From: Typha latifolia
Lineage: Eukaryota > Streptophyta > Magnoliopsida > Poales > Typhaceae
Assembly: GCA_019914945.1 (NCBI GenBank)
Contig: CM034100.1
Coordinates: 11,853,096-11,917,095 of the forward strand
Direction: 5' to 3'
DNA length: 64,000 nt
This document shows, piece after piece, positions 9,821 through 22,062 of the stretch (positions are counted from its first letter, which is position 1; every line of letters begins with the position of its first letter). Below the pieces are notes generated by a model. That model saw only the letters and a list, made by a program, of their open reading frames with translations, was not told where the DNA came from and searched no databases. Made by a program: the position numbers and the translations under genes.

Positions 9821-12488
9821 ACCGGCGAACGTGAGACTATATCAATATCCACATGTGCAAAAAGAAGTTATCTACAAGATGGTAGCCAAGATGTTGGAGC
9901 AAGGCCTCATACAACCAAGTCATAACTCTTACTCATCGCCCGTGCTATTAGTGTGGAAGAAAGGCGGGACATGGCATTTTTGTGTCGACTACCAAGCACT
10001 AAACGCTATCACCGTCAAGGATCGGTATCCCATTCTGATCATAGAGGAACTATTGGACGAGCTTGCAGGGCCGACCATATTCAGCAAGCTTGACTTGAGG
10101 GCTGGGTATCATCAAATTAGAGTTTAACCGACGGATGTGCTCAAAACTGCATTTTGAACTCCGGACGGGCATTACGAGTTCTGGGTTATGCCCTTTGGTC
10201 TCACCAATGCTCCAGCTACTTTTCATGGCCTCATGAATAATATTTTTCGACCTCTACTGCGAAGATATGTCTTGGTATTCTTTGACAATATTTTAGTGTA
10301 CAGTAGGACTAAAATAGAGCAATGGCAGATTAAAAAGTCTAAGTGCCTATGGTGAGTATCACAAGTACAGTATTTAAGCCACATCATCACAGTGAAAGGA
10401 GTGGCGGCAGATCCTCAAAAGGTGGCATGCATGACTGCTTGTCTGATCCCTACTTCCACCACAGGATTGCAAGGTTTCTTGGGGCTAACAAGGTATTATC
10501 GCCGCTTCATCATCGGGTCTGGCAAGATCACTACTCTTCTCACTTCCTTGCTGAAGGACTCTTTTAGATGGATGGATGAAGCCACAATAGCCTTTGAAAA
10601 ACTAAAAACAGTAATGACAACGGCACCCATTCTAGCTCTATCAAACTTCACCAAAGAGTTCATCGTGGAATGTGACACGTTGGGAGTTGGCATAGGAGCT
10701 GTACTAATGCAAGGAAGATGTCCCATAGCCTTTCTTAGCAAGGCTTTATCACAAAAATCACAACAATTATCGACCTACGAGAGAGATATGTTGGCAATTC
10801 TACATGCGGTGATAAAATGGAGGCCTTATTTGATCGATAGGCGATTCATCATCCGAACCGATCAAAGGAGCCTTCCATACTTTATGGGACAGTGTATTCA
10901 CACTCCGGCACAGCAGAGATGGGTACAAAATTTCTATGGTATAATTATGAAATTTAATACAAGAAAGGAACAAAAAATAGAGCGGCGGATACACTATCGC
11001 GCCAACCCGATATCGCCGAGCTCACAGCCTTTACTTCTCCTACTTTTCCTTTTCTTGACAAGCTGAGGTATGCATGTACATCTAACCTAGATGTTTTGAG
11101 ATTGTTATAGGAGGTGTTTGATGATCCGGAGCGTCATCCAGAGTTGAAGAATCGAGGCGGTTTGTCGCTGGACCACGAGTGCATTCGAGTGCCCACAAAT
11201 GATGGATTGTGACAGAAATTGTTAGAGCACTTCCACCAAACTCCTAAGGCTGGCCATGAGGGTGTCTTGAGGACTTATAGAAGGATATCACAGAGTTGTA
11301 CGTGGCTAGGATTGAGGTGAGATGTGAGGAGTTTTGTCCGTGCTTGCAAAGTCTGTCAAAGGGCTAAGGCAACCACATTGAAACCGGTCAGATTACTACA
11401 GCCTCCACCGATACTGGATCGTATTTGGGAAGACATTTCTATAGATTTCATAGGTCTTCCATTGGTACATGGTTATTCCGTTATTTTTGTGATGGTTGAC
11501 AGATTAATCAAGTATGCGCACTTTTGTGTATTGTCACATCCATTTTTAGCCAAGTTAGTGGCTGAAATTTTTGTTAGAGATGTTGCTCGGTTACATGGCA
11601 TGCCACGCATGATTGTCTCGGATCGTGAACATGTATTTATGAGTGACTTTTGGATGAGTTTTTCAAATTATAAGAGACTCAATTAAACTTCAGTTCGGCC
11701 TACCATCCACAAACAGACAGTCAAACCGAGATGGTCAATCGAGGCATTGAGATATTTTATTGGAGAGATACTAAGACAATGATTAGAGTTCTTACCGTGG
11801 GCGGAGTGGTCTTACAACACCACCCACCACAGCAGTATTGGCATGACTCCATTTGAGGTGGTGTATGGGCGCACAGCTCCGACATTACGTGCTTATGACC
11901 TAGTGGGCATCTGTAGATCGGACGAAGGTGAAATTAACTTTGATGGATAGAGACGCCTCATTGAGGAGGTTGCGTGCCCATCTTAAACTCTCTCAAAACC
12001 GCATGAAGCAAGTTTATGATCGCAGCCATTAGGAGCAAAAGTTCAATATCGGTAGTTGGGCGTTCGTGAGGGTGCAATCGTATCAATAAGTGACCTTATG
12101 TCCGATGCAAAACTAGAAGTTAGCACATCGCTACTTTTATCTGTTTCGAGTGTTAGAGTGTATCGGTCCAGTTGCGTATCGTTTGGAGCTGCCTAAGGGG
12201 TTGAAAGTGCATCATGTCTTCTATGTTTTATTGCTAAGGGAGCAGATTGGAGATCATGAGGTCATTGGATCAGTTTTACCGGAACCATTAAAGAAGATAG
12301 AGATCATAGAGCCAGTTTGTGTACTTGCTAAGCGCCGACGACGTCATAGTACTAGATTAGAGATGGAGGTTTTAGTCAAGTGGTTTGGCAAGCCATCCGA
12401 TGAGGCGACATGAGAGTTGGAGATGGACATCTTAGAGCATTTCCCCGACTTTACACTTTGAGAACAAGGTGGGGGAAGTGTGGTGGGC
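9821..12488 (+). pseudogene. Element C: chromovirus pol (RT, RNase H, integrase, chromodomain)
   Basis: The 5' part (LTR, gag, protease) is missing and the sequence opens inside RT ([11 protein letters not shown]). RT shows [13 protein letters not shown]; the active site reads FFDNILVYS, so the second catalytic Asp is lost. RNase H spans about 10590-11010 ([16 protein letters not shown], then YERDMLAILHAV). The integrase zinc-binding region is near 11220-11370 and the catalytic core follows: IDFIGLP (first Asp), VSDREHVF (second Asp) and QTEMVNR (candidate Glu). A chromodomain-like end is at 12370-12460 (VLVKWFGKPSDEATWE), followed by a purine-rich tract before the 3' LTR. Several stops and frameshifts make it non-functional. 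It is the closest full-complement relative of B and D in the window. Confidence 0.87.
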
Positions 12489-12562
12489 TGATACACCTAG
12501 TTAGAATCTTTACTTATTGCATTAGTTATTTATTTTTATTAAAAAAAAAATTTTATAGGTTG

Positions 12563-12731
12563 CGTTCGAACGCCTTCGCGAACACCTACATTAGGTTCAC
12601 AAAAATAGAGAATGCGAAATGTGCATTCGAACGCAGTCGGGTGCGTTCGAACGCCTGCATCAAGTTTGCATCGGCAGAGAACGCCTTTGTGTGTTCGAAC
12701 ATAGTCGGACGCGTTCGAACGCAATCGGCAG
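12563..12731. repeat. GTTCGAAC array in LTR-C U3
   Basis: Contains GCGTTCGAACGCC, GCGTTCGAACGCCTGCATC and further variants. It ends about 55 bp upstream of the TATA motif. Confidence 0.85.
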
Positions 12732-12784
12732 GACTCTACTGAAATTAAGGTTAATAATTATTATTTTGGCTTGTTGGCTAGTCT

Positions 12785-12792
12785 CTATAAAG
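12785..12792 (+). promoter_or_regulatory. TATA box of LTR-C
   Basis: CTATAAAG lies in U3 directly downstream of the array. The aligned position in the other LTRs reads CTCTAAAG. I infer an RNA polymerase II promoter with the array as its upstream region. Confidence 0.55.
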
Positions 12793-13298
12793 ATGTGGAT
12801 GGCAGCCAAAATTATTATGCGTAATGAATATTAGTTTTTGCCTCCTTTATCCTCTCTCTAGTCTCTCTACCCTAATCTCCCTCCTCTCTCTTCACCAACC
12901 AACCACCTCTACCGTTGGTAAGGTCTCTCCTAATTTCTAATCTCCCTCGTTTATTGAGTCCTCCCTCTTCCTAGGGATCTCGACCACTTTTTCCCCTTCG
13001 TCTTTATCCCTTAAACAATACATCCACTCTCATCTCCATTATCATCCATAACCCTAACATCCACCCATCACCACCACCATCATCCGCATTATATTGTGAT
13101 TTCATCCCAGTTTTAGTACAAATCTGTGAAGAGCATAAATACAAAAAACGTAGATCCTGGAGTTATGGATCGATCCCACTTAGGTTTGTAATTTTATGAC
13201 TACGAGAAAATATTTGATAAATATTTTCCCTCAATCGCACGGACTACTTCCTGCAATCAAGCTAGATCTGAAAGGGATCGTTCTGTAAGCTCCTATCA

Positions 13299-15821
13299 TG
13301 CAACCATAATTTTGTTGTGATATACTTGGAATAAAGATCTAGGTTTAGATGTTTGTACTCTTCAGTTTTGATCTAAGAACAATCAGAATCTGAGCGCCCT
13401 TTCCATTTTACTATAATAGACACAATCTCATCTATAATTATTTTATCAACTTATTCCGTTCTTTTTCACATCTGTCTGAAATTTGTATGATCATTGATCT
13501 TCAGTGGTCTGTCAATAATTTTATTTTTGTTGAACATAAAATAATAGGTATGTTTTTTATTTTGGGTTTAGTTCTAGTCCTAAGTACAATTATCAATAGT
13601 CCTTGCAAAGCTAAATGGAGCACTCATATTAACTTTAAACATATGTATTGGTATAGGGAAATTTTCAAATAACATTATCTATGTTCATTAATTTTCGAAC
13701 AGGACCGCCTCTTCAAGAATTTCACAGCTTGGCCCCTATATTTCCCATTTAATGCTCTATTGTTTACTATCATTAATCCTGATTTATAGTTTATGTAAAC
13801 CTACTAATTATATTACTAAAATATATCAAAAACCTCTATCACCCTAGCCTACCCAACTAAATCAAAATTCTCTTGTTCCTCAAACCATAATCTAATTTCT
13901 TCCCCCAATTCGAACCCATATCCTACTTAAACGGAAAAGGATACATGTTAATTATAAGCCCTGAAGTCTTAACCAAAATGAAGAATAGAGGAAAGGGTAA
14001 TTTAGGTATTTTATAAATTATTTCTTAGCATTCTAAAAGTCATATTTTGCTACTAAGTGAAATGACTAATTAGCCCCTTCTGAGAAGAGATCTACCAAAT
14101 GATCCTGGTTGGGTCAGGCTTGCTCGGAAACTCTTGGGCCTAAACTCAAGCAGGACATCTGATAGGATTGGGCCTTAAATATGAGTATGTTCGGCCTTTT
14201 TTGCATGTATATCTCTCTGTATTCCGCGATTATATCCCTCAAAACATTTACTTTTTGCATATATGTCCCTTATCTTTCATGGGGAAGAACACCTACCATA
14301 TAGTTTCATTTTTGTTCAAACCCTAAATTATGATTTTTTTTTCCGAAAAAAAAAAATGCCTCTAACTTTTATAAGAAATATTTGTTTTGCACGTTAGGTT
14401 AATTATAAGTGACCTCATCTTATAAAAGAAATATTTGATCTTATTTAAGGTGACACTTTTAAAATTCTAAGTTACTCAAATTAATGTCTACAATGAGGTC
14501 ATATAGAATGGTTTTACTGTCATAATTATATATTTTTACTTTAATTCTTAATTTCTCTTTTTTTCAATTTTAAATTATTTCTATGTCAATTGGTATTTAA
14601 GTAATTATCTCAATAATGATATTTTGATAATTTAAGAAGTATGGTTACTTATTGTTTGATATGGTACTGTTAATATTACAATGATGGTGTCATGAAGGTC
14701 TTGAACTTTTTTATAAAAGAAATGGACTTTAAAGGTATGGATCAAACCATTCAAAGTCCATACACGGGGGATGTTTTTTGTCTGAAAAAAATTGTACTTT
14801 CATATTATGTCTTTGGTCTTTGAATTGACAAAATTTTCAAATAACACCCTACATTTTAATTCTTTTTTTATAAACACCCTAGTTTTAAGAATTTTATAAT
14901 TTGACCCCATTTTTATAATTAAAAAATATATTATAAAAAATATTCTATACTTTTTTATTATTATTCACACTTCATCGTATAGATATTTATCATTTGATCT
15001 CCTATATTTTGCATAAGGTCTCCCAAAATATCCTACCATTTTATTTTCTTAAACGTCAATCACCATATAAATAAATACAAAATAATCTTAATATTTTTGG
15101 ATAATATATTTAGATTAAGGTAAAACTAAATAAAGAACTAAATTTTAAAATCAAATAAGGAGTATTTTAGGATTTATATTTTTATTCTAAAAGAACTGTA
15201 ATAACAATAAAAATATCTTTGAGTGTATATAATAATAATAAAAACAAAATGTAAGAGTAATATCCATATAGTTGAGTGTAAATAATAATAAAGATAAAAT
15301 GTATCTTGTTTTTGATATATTTTCCTATTTTTTATATACAGTAATTTCTTGTTAGCTGTCAAGACCTAAGACTACAATGTTGATATGCTATATTCAAACT
15401 CAGTCCCAGCCTCATAGCAATATGGCATTTTAATAAATTCTTAGATCAAGATTTGCTCAATAATAGTAAATTAAACTAGGTTAGGATCTGGAAGACAACA
15501 AATAGAGCACTTATTATTAGTCTATGTGGGGTGCCATCTGCCTGCCTTGAAGCATCCACTCCACCAAACTATAAAAATGTGACTCGTTCAAAGAAGCCAG
15601 GTTGGGATCAACTGGGACTATGAGTTCCCAACGACCATACCCAAAATCTCTTTTCCTCTCAATTCCTTCACTTAATTACCACCCCTTCTCCAAGACTTGG
15701 ATTCTCTGCAAGTCTACGTATATCTATTTTTCAGATCAATAATATTTATCATATCTTTAACATTAATATGCTAATTATCCACAGTACTATATAACGATTG
15801 GTACTTCAATTATTATTTCTC

Positions 15822-15831
<10 letters not shown>
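13299..15831. other. AT-rich intergenic DNA, no gene seen
   Basis: Long A/T runs and only short chance reading frames. I see no coding, RNA-gene or transposon signature. Confidence 0.6.

Positions 15832-15873
<42 letters not shown>
15832..15873. repeat. Compound (AT)n(GA)n microsatellite
   Basis: An AT dinucleotide tract runs directly into a GA dinucleotide tract. Confidence 0.95.
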
Positions 15874-15876
<3 letters not shown>

Positions 15877-17570
15877 CATACACAGGCATCTTATCATGTT
15901 CTTTGAGATCCAAAGAGCCATCTGAGGGGTCTTTAATGGAGCCGACAAGGTCGTACATTTTCCACGCATAAAATGAGAGGCATTACGTGTACGAAATTAT
16001 TTAATCTCCCCACATGCACAATAATTGTTTATAGTTTATAAGATGAAGAAATTAATTTGTTTCCATGGACCAAAAAGATGACTGGATTCCAGCATCTCAC
16101 TTGGTTTATTCCGTGCAAGTGGTAACGTAATGACCCCTGGATCCAATCTAAATGACGGTCAACACCCACTCTCTTCGTATATTAGTTTAATGGTCAATTT
16201 ATCATCAAAGACTTCTCACCAAGAACTTTTCTCAGCATAAAAAAAAATGAAATCCTTTATATGCTTAGGAACAGCTAGCTATCTTATTCTTATTGTTTAT
16301 TGTTTGTTTTGTTTTTTTTCTCTCTATCTCTCCATATATACAACTTATTCTCTTCCAGATCAATCCATCCTAATTATTCATTGCAGACAAAATCGATCTT
16401 GAGAGATTTAGTACTGTAAACGAGTTTAGATATGCATAGTCTAATACGGCTTATACTAATATTGATATGTCTAACCTGATTATTAAATAGATTGTGTTTA
16501 TATTTGTTATTACAACCTGTTTAATCTGATTCAGATTAAAAACTCGAGGAAGTGGAGTTATTACAACCTGTTTATACTTTAAAACTCAAGTCAGATTAAT
16601 ATTTATAAGTTGTTTTATCTCTAACATATTTAAGACTTGTAAACCATTGTAACTTGCATAGGTTGTTTTACTGTAACCCACCCAGTATTAATCTTTAATA
16701 TACTTAAGTTTTTAAGTATAATTGATATTAGAGTCAGAGGAAGTGGATTGAAACCTCAATAGCTCATGTTTATTTTCTAACTCTTTAATATTGCAATATA
16801 GGCCAGACATTTTATTATCTATCATCAATCCGCATACGGTATTAAGAGTTAAGAGACATGATAAAGATTTAATATATATTGTTAGTCTTTTATCTAATAA
16901 TTTAAGCTTTGGATCAATTAATTATTTAACACTAATGACTTATTTGTTGGTCATTTACATCTATTATAACATATCATAAGATACAAGCCACTTTATAATT
17001 TTATCCCTTGAAACGCAGAAATCCAAGTCATTAATTACAATCCAAGCAACATGTAGCAGAATAATAATCGAGAGAATCTGATAAAACTTACACTGCACGA
17101 GTCAAAATAGTTGTGCTCAGTGAATGCTCGTAAAAATCCTAGTAGCACTGGGCACAATTAAAGTTTTTAATTCTCTCTCAAAATAATAAAAAAAATAAAA
17201 ATATATTAATTACATGTCCTAAACCCTCATCAAGTAGAGCCTTTTTTCACATAAATTTTTTTTTTAATTTTTTATAACACTTTTGACACCTCTCGGCCTC
17301 GTAACAATTTGAAAAATATTAAATGATTATCTTAAACACTCAACTTTTCTCTCTTTCTTTATCTTTAAAAAAAAAATAGTCTCTAAATAAGGTAAAATTG
17401 ATCGCATGATAATCAAGTGATAGTTTTAATGAAAATTTTAATTAATTACTTATAGAAGAGACATGGGAGTTAAAATAGTTAATATATCTCCTTTAAATCT
17501 ATTGGAGACAGTTTCTCTGTTAGTATCCTTAATGATCCCTAGATCTCTAATGTCCTAATTTCTAATTTTT
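15874..17570. other. AT-rich intergenic DNA, no gene seen
   Basis: No coding pattern longer than chance. The TTTCTCTCTATCTCTCC stretch near 16318 is pyrimidine-rich but has no gene downstream that I can support. Confidence 0.55.
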
Positions 17571-17579
17571 CTACTTCAT

Positions 17580-18180
17580 TAGTGTGCTATTAACCTCGAT
17601 AACAGAGAAGGTTTCCCGACTTATCCCTAATCAAGGTGGAATCTTTGTAGAGTTCTCAATAGATTTTGCCTAATCTTTGGTAACATTATCTGTGAGAAAC
17701 CACTCACTCAGTCTAGGATCGATGATGCCTAGATTTGGACTCCTAACCCTGTGGGGCTGGCTACTATATTTTTTGTTACTTGATTTCTGTCGAATTTCTA
17801 GTCAATTCCTAAGTCCTCTTGGGTAGGCAGACCGTTAGTTTAGAGATTGTCTATTACTCCGAAAATTAGAATGTACCTTTGGAAAGCTAAATGGGGTCGA
17901 TTCACTACTAATGTCAAACTCCATGCCCTTTCTCCAACCATTTTCTGCCCTATGCACCAAGTACAGGACAAGGCCTTTTCTTATCAAATTGCTAAGATGG
18001 ATGGTGGTTTCATAGCTCATTCATTTGATGGACGCATACTCTTATTGGGTGCCCTACCTTTTCCTCTCTGGACCCATTGCTTATCGAAGCAAAGAAAATC
18101 ACATTATCTCTTTCTCTTCAGAGTCTCTCAAGCTCTTATCAACATTCCTGGCAAACAACATAAAACCTTTCACCTATTTA
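17580..18180 (+). pseudogene. LINE ORF2 C-terminal relic (zf-RVT region)
   Basis: Translation over 17847-18010 gives PKIRMYLWKAKWGRFTTNVK followed by FCPMHQVQDKAFSYQ. This matches the pattern of the zinc-binding region after plant LINE reverse transcriptases (P-K-I-x-x-F-L-W-K-A...G-R-L...N-x-K-L, then C-P-x-C). Upstream (17600-17840) gives broken RT-like text in shifting frames. One zinc ligand reads His (CPMH) where a Cys is usual. It is an old fragment. Confidence 0.6.
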
Positions 18181-18183
18181 ACT

Positions 18184-18760
18184 AGAGGGTTTCTTCCGTG
18201 CAATCGAATTAATTCTTTATCAATCAGTTTGATGAAGATCTAACGGTTAAGATCTTTAAGGGTATAATAGGAATGAAAGATATTACCGGTTCAGCAGGTA
18301 ATTTTTTTTAGATATATAATCTTGCACATTATTTTTTAATAATTATATTATCTTAATATTTTATTAAGTAAAAGACATATATATCATTAACTGAGAGTAA
18401 TGTATATATATCAAAATAAGGGTATTGATGACTTTTATAATTAAGTTGATAAAAATTTAATTATATTTTATCTTTTTAATTATTTTTTATTATTTACATA
18501 TATCTCCCATTAGTTTAAGATTGATTTAAATTAAATTTTAATAGATAGAGATAGAGAATTATATTTAAATTGAAGTTTATCTTCAAATAATCAAATTTAA
18601 ATTATTTAATATTAAATAATATCTCCTATAATTAAGGTATAATTATATTTAAGAGAGAAATCTTAACGGAAGAAAAAAAACTTGTAGAGCGCTTCTTCCG
18701 TACTTATCAATCACTTTGATGAAGATCTAATGGTTAAGATCTTCAAGGGTATAACAAGAA
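18184..18760. repeat. Split direct repeat flanking an AT-rich core
   Basis: About 80 bp at 18184-18273 recurs in direct orientation at 18683-18760. The shared parts include CTTCTTCCGT, TTTGATGAAGATCTAA, GGTTAAGATCTT and AAGGGTATAA. The roughly 410 bp between them are AT-rich and non-coding. It could be a short non-autonomous element with terminal direct repeats, or a tandem duplication. Confidence 0.6.
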
Positions 18761-20975
18761 AATTGGAAAGTTAGGCACACGTAATTAATCTTCTTAACTA
18801 ATATACTTTTTTTCTTACGTAATGTAGTTTTGGAACCGGTACCGGAAAATCGGTACCGGGTATGAAAACTAGCTATTATAGCCGTTGGATTAAGGTTATA
18901 ATTTTTAAAGTTGCATTGAAGTATTTGCCATTTAACTAAGTTAATTTCTTGAGCTTATTAAAATATCTCACACTGAATAACGATGAAAAGTATTGGAATA
19001 TATAATATAAAACCTCATTCTTTGAAAACTTAATCTCTTAAAGTAGATGACAAGTTAACAAATTAGAAGTAGAAAGATTTAAAGTTCTGATTGGTTTTTA
19101 GTGATATAGAATGATACTAGGATATATCAGCCATGTATCAACCAAAATGACTATAATACTTTATTTATTTTTTTTCACTATGCAGGCTGGATTTTGTTAG
19201 TCCTTCATAATTTTGAATTCTCTTTTTCCCCTATATTTTATTACTAAAAATTTTAAAAAATAATTCTGCATTTCAAATTATTTTGGAAAATTTATTAAAA
19301 ATACTATAATTATTGCTTTTTTATTATCATTTATGCCCTATTGTATGACTATTTATAATTCCATCCCTATATTTTATTTATAGTTCATGAGAAATACCAT
19401 ATGTTAAAATCTAAAATAGAGAATACTCAGTCACTTTTGAAATAAGAAATATGAAAATCTAAAATATTCCTCTTTTGACTTTAAAATCTAAGTCTCTATT
19501 AATTTTTTATCTTTAACTAAAAAATATTATTCAAGGGTATTGTCGTTATTTTGCATCTACAATTATTCTAACTCATCTATATGGTAGGATATTTTTAAAG
19601 TATTTTAGGAAAACAGTAAGAATCAAATGATAAATATCTACAAGGTAATCTGTAAATGTGTAAATGATAGTAAAAGTAAATTGTCTAAAGTTTTGGTAAA
19701 TCTCCTAATTTTTTTTATAGTTCTATATAATTAAATGATAGTGTAATATTAAAATGGTCATTATAATTAATAAGATAGATATAGTCGATACATATAAATT
19801 ATGTAGTCCCATATTTAGAATCTTGAGTAAATATACCTTTTGAATGATCTTTAGAGGTTAGAAAAATTGACCGAGAAAAAAAATATTAGTTAAAAGCATA
19901 ATGGCAGATATTTCAGTACCTTAATTCCAAATTTACAAATCCTAAATGAACCCTTCGTCCAACTCTAGTAGTTAATTATGAAAACTCTTCTATATATTAT
20001 TTGACAAATCTATGAAATGAGGATGTGACAAAACAGTCTTCTTCTCCTTCTTCCTACTCCAAGCTTTCTATTTCTATTCTATTACCCTGATGAAGAAAGG
20101 CTTTAGGAAACTAAAGATTGGATTTCGGAATAGTTATATCCACCATGACTTTTGTATGGGAGGAAAGTTTAATATAATACCAATCTCTTCAAGAAATTTA
20201 CAAGTACAATATAGTAATATTATCATGAGAATAATTAAATAGCATATGGATTATAACTTTAAGTACCGATCCAGAGAGTTGAGCAATAATTCACATTACC
20301 AATGCTCAAAATTAAACAATCCCAACAAGCAAACAAAGAACGGTTCATGCACATGAGTCAACCGAAACGGAAGTAATTTTTTTTATTTTTTTATTTCTGC
20401 CATAGTTGAGCTAACTGATTAATAGCCTAATTAGCATCCCGAATAATTAAGTTATTTTAAAATCAAATTTCTATTTTCTTAATTGATATCGCATGCAATC
20501 TAAGTTGGGCCAGAATGAGTATGTATCGATAGTTTTAGTTATTAAATTTGTAAAAAATAAAAAAATTAAGGGTATTTTAACCGATCAAACCCTATATTTT
20601 ACCTATTTTATAATTCACACCCTGTCTTTATGATTTTATAACTCGATTATCTTTTTTTCTCTATAATTCTTGTTTAACACCATGTCGTAACTTATATCGA
20701 TCAAATTATTAAAATATTCTCACTATTATTTTTTCTCTTTTTTTAAAGATGGCATAGGTAATTTAGATATTTATAAATAATTTTATATATTATAACAGAA
20801 TATTTTTTATTAGTATAGTTTAAATTATCAAAGGGTGTTAAATAAAAATTATAAATAAGAATAAAATTACAAAGATCTCAAATAAAAAGTATGAATCACA
20901 GAATAAATAAAATATCTCTATAAGGTACGAATGGAAAAGAATAACACAAAAGCAAAATATTTGAGATATCACCTG
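18761..20975. other. AT-rich intergenic DNA, no gene seen
   Basis: No supported features beyond scattered homopolymer runs. Confidence 0.6.
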
Positions 20976-21020
20976 AGGTGTGGGGCGGGGAGGTGTGGGG
21001 CGGGGGGGAGGGGGGGGGGG
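20976..21020 (+). repeat. G-rich tract with G-quadruplex potential
   Basis: At least four runs of three or more G occur within 45 bp (GGGGCGGGGAGG, GGGGCGGGGGGG and then ten G), in otherwise AT-rich DNA. Confidence 0.75.
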
Positions 21021-22062
21021 CATCCAATGGCGGACTACCAAATTATTTAAAATTTTTTTTAAAAAAAAAAAAGTGCAATGTGTTCCCCTACTTCGTGACA
21101 CATTCACGTGCTTCACTGCTATATTTCTTTATTTTATTTTCTTTTCTTTTAATCTCACTTATTATGTCCTTTGGCAGTGATTGCCGGATTGGGGAGCCGC
21201 AATGCTTGTTGTGGTGAGCCCCATCTCTGCCATGTGCATGTGTGTTATAAAGTTGGGACTTTTACATAATTACCACTAAAAACTTCCAAAATATCATAAT
21301 TGCTACTGTATTTATTTAAAATACTAAAATATTTTGACTCTTTCATTATTATCATATATTCCCAATAGATTTATTGTTAAAATTAATAAAATTTTATAAA
21401 TGACTAAATACCGTCTTATTTAAGTTTAGAATTGTAAAATATTTATCAAAGATTTTTCTCTCATGTAAAATAAGATATATTTTATTATATTACGGCATTA
21501 GATATAATATTAGATGACTATTAAATCCATATGTATGGGGATCTTGGATTAAGTCCTCGGTTGTGGCAGGGTTGTAAATGAAAAATTTGAAAGAGAAGAA
21601 AAAAAAGTTGAGAATTAGAGTAATCATTAAGTGATTTCTTTATTAAGAATATTATAAGAGTCCCTCAACCATCTCATGTTAGACTGTGATTTTATCTAAG
21701 CTCATCTGAATCATTTTCCTCACAACACTTTCTTCACACCCTTAGAGGTTTCTACCCAAGTTTCATTCATCTCGGCCTATTAGGCTTGTTGGAGGCAAGC
21801 ATCCATTTTGACCCATTTTCGTAATTTAAATACAAATATATCTTGGTAGATATGATAATTAAACTTACTATTTTTATGAAATTATTAAGATGCAAATATG
21901 ATTTTACTTACCTCTATCCGATCCTTTTCAGCCCTATTTAATACTAATCGTATTGTCTAAAGACTTTAATAATAATAATAATAAAATGTAACCATAATAG
22001 GTATTGTAAAAGAAATCATTGAATTAAATTTAAATTATGATCTTCTAAATAACAGTAGGTAG

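Larger units (their letters stand above)
12489..13298 (+). mobile_element. 3' LTR of element C
   Basis: Begins TGATACACC right after the purine tract and ends CTCCTATCA (810 bp). Beyond the array it shares with the B/D/F LTRs a conserved block (GGTTAATAATT... TTGGCTAG... AAAGATGTGGATGGCA), so it is a diverged member of the same LTR family. Confidence 0.8.
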
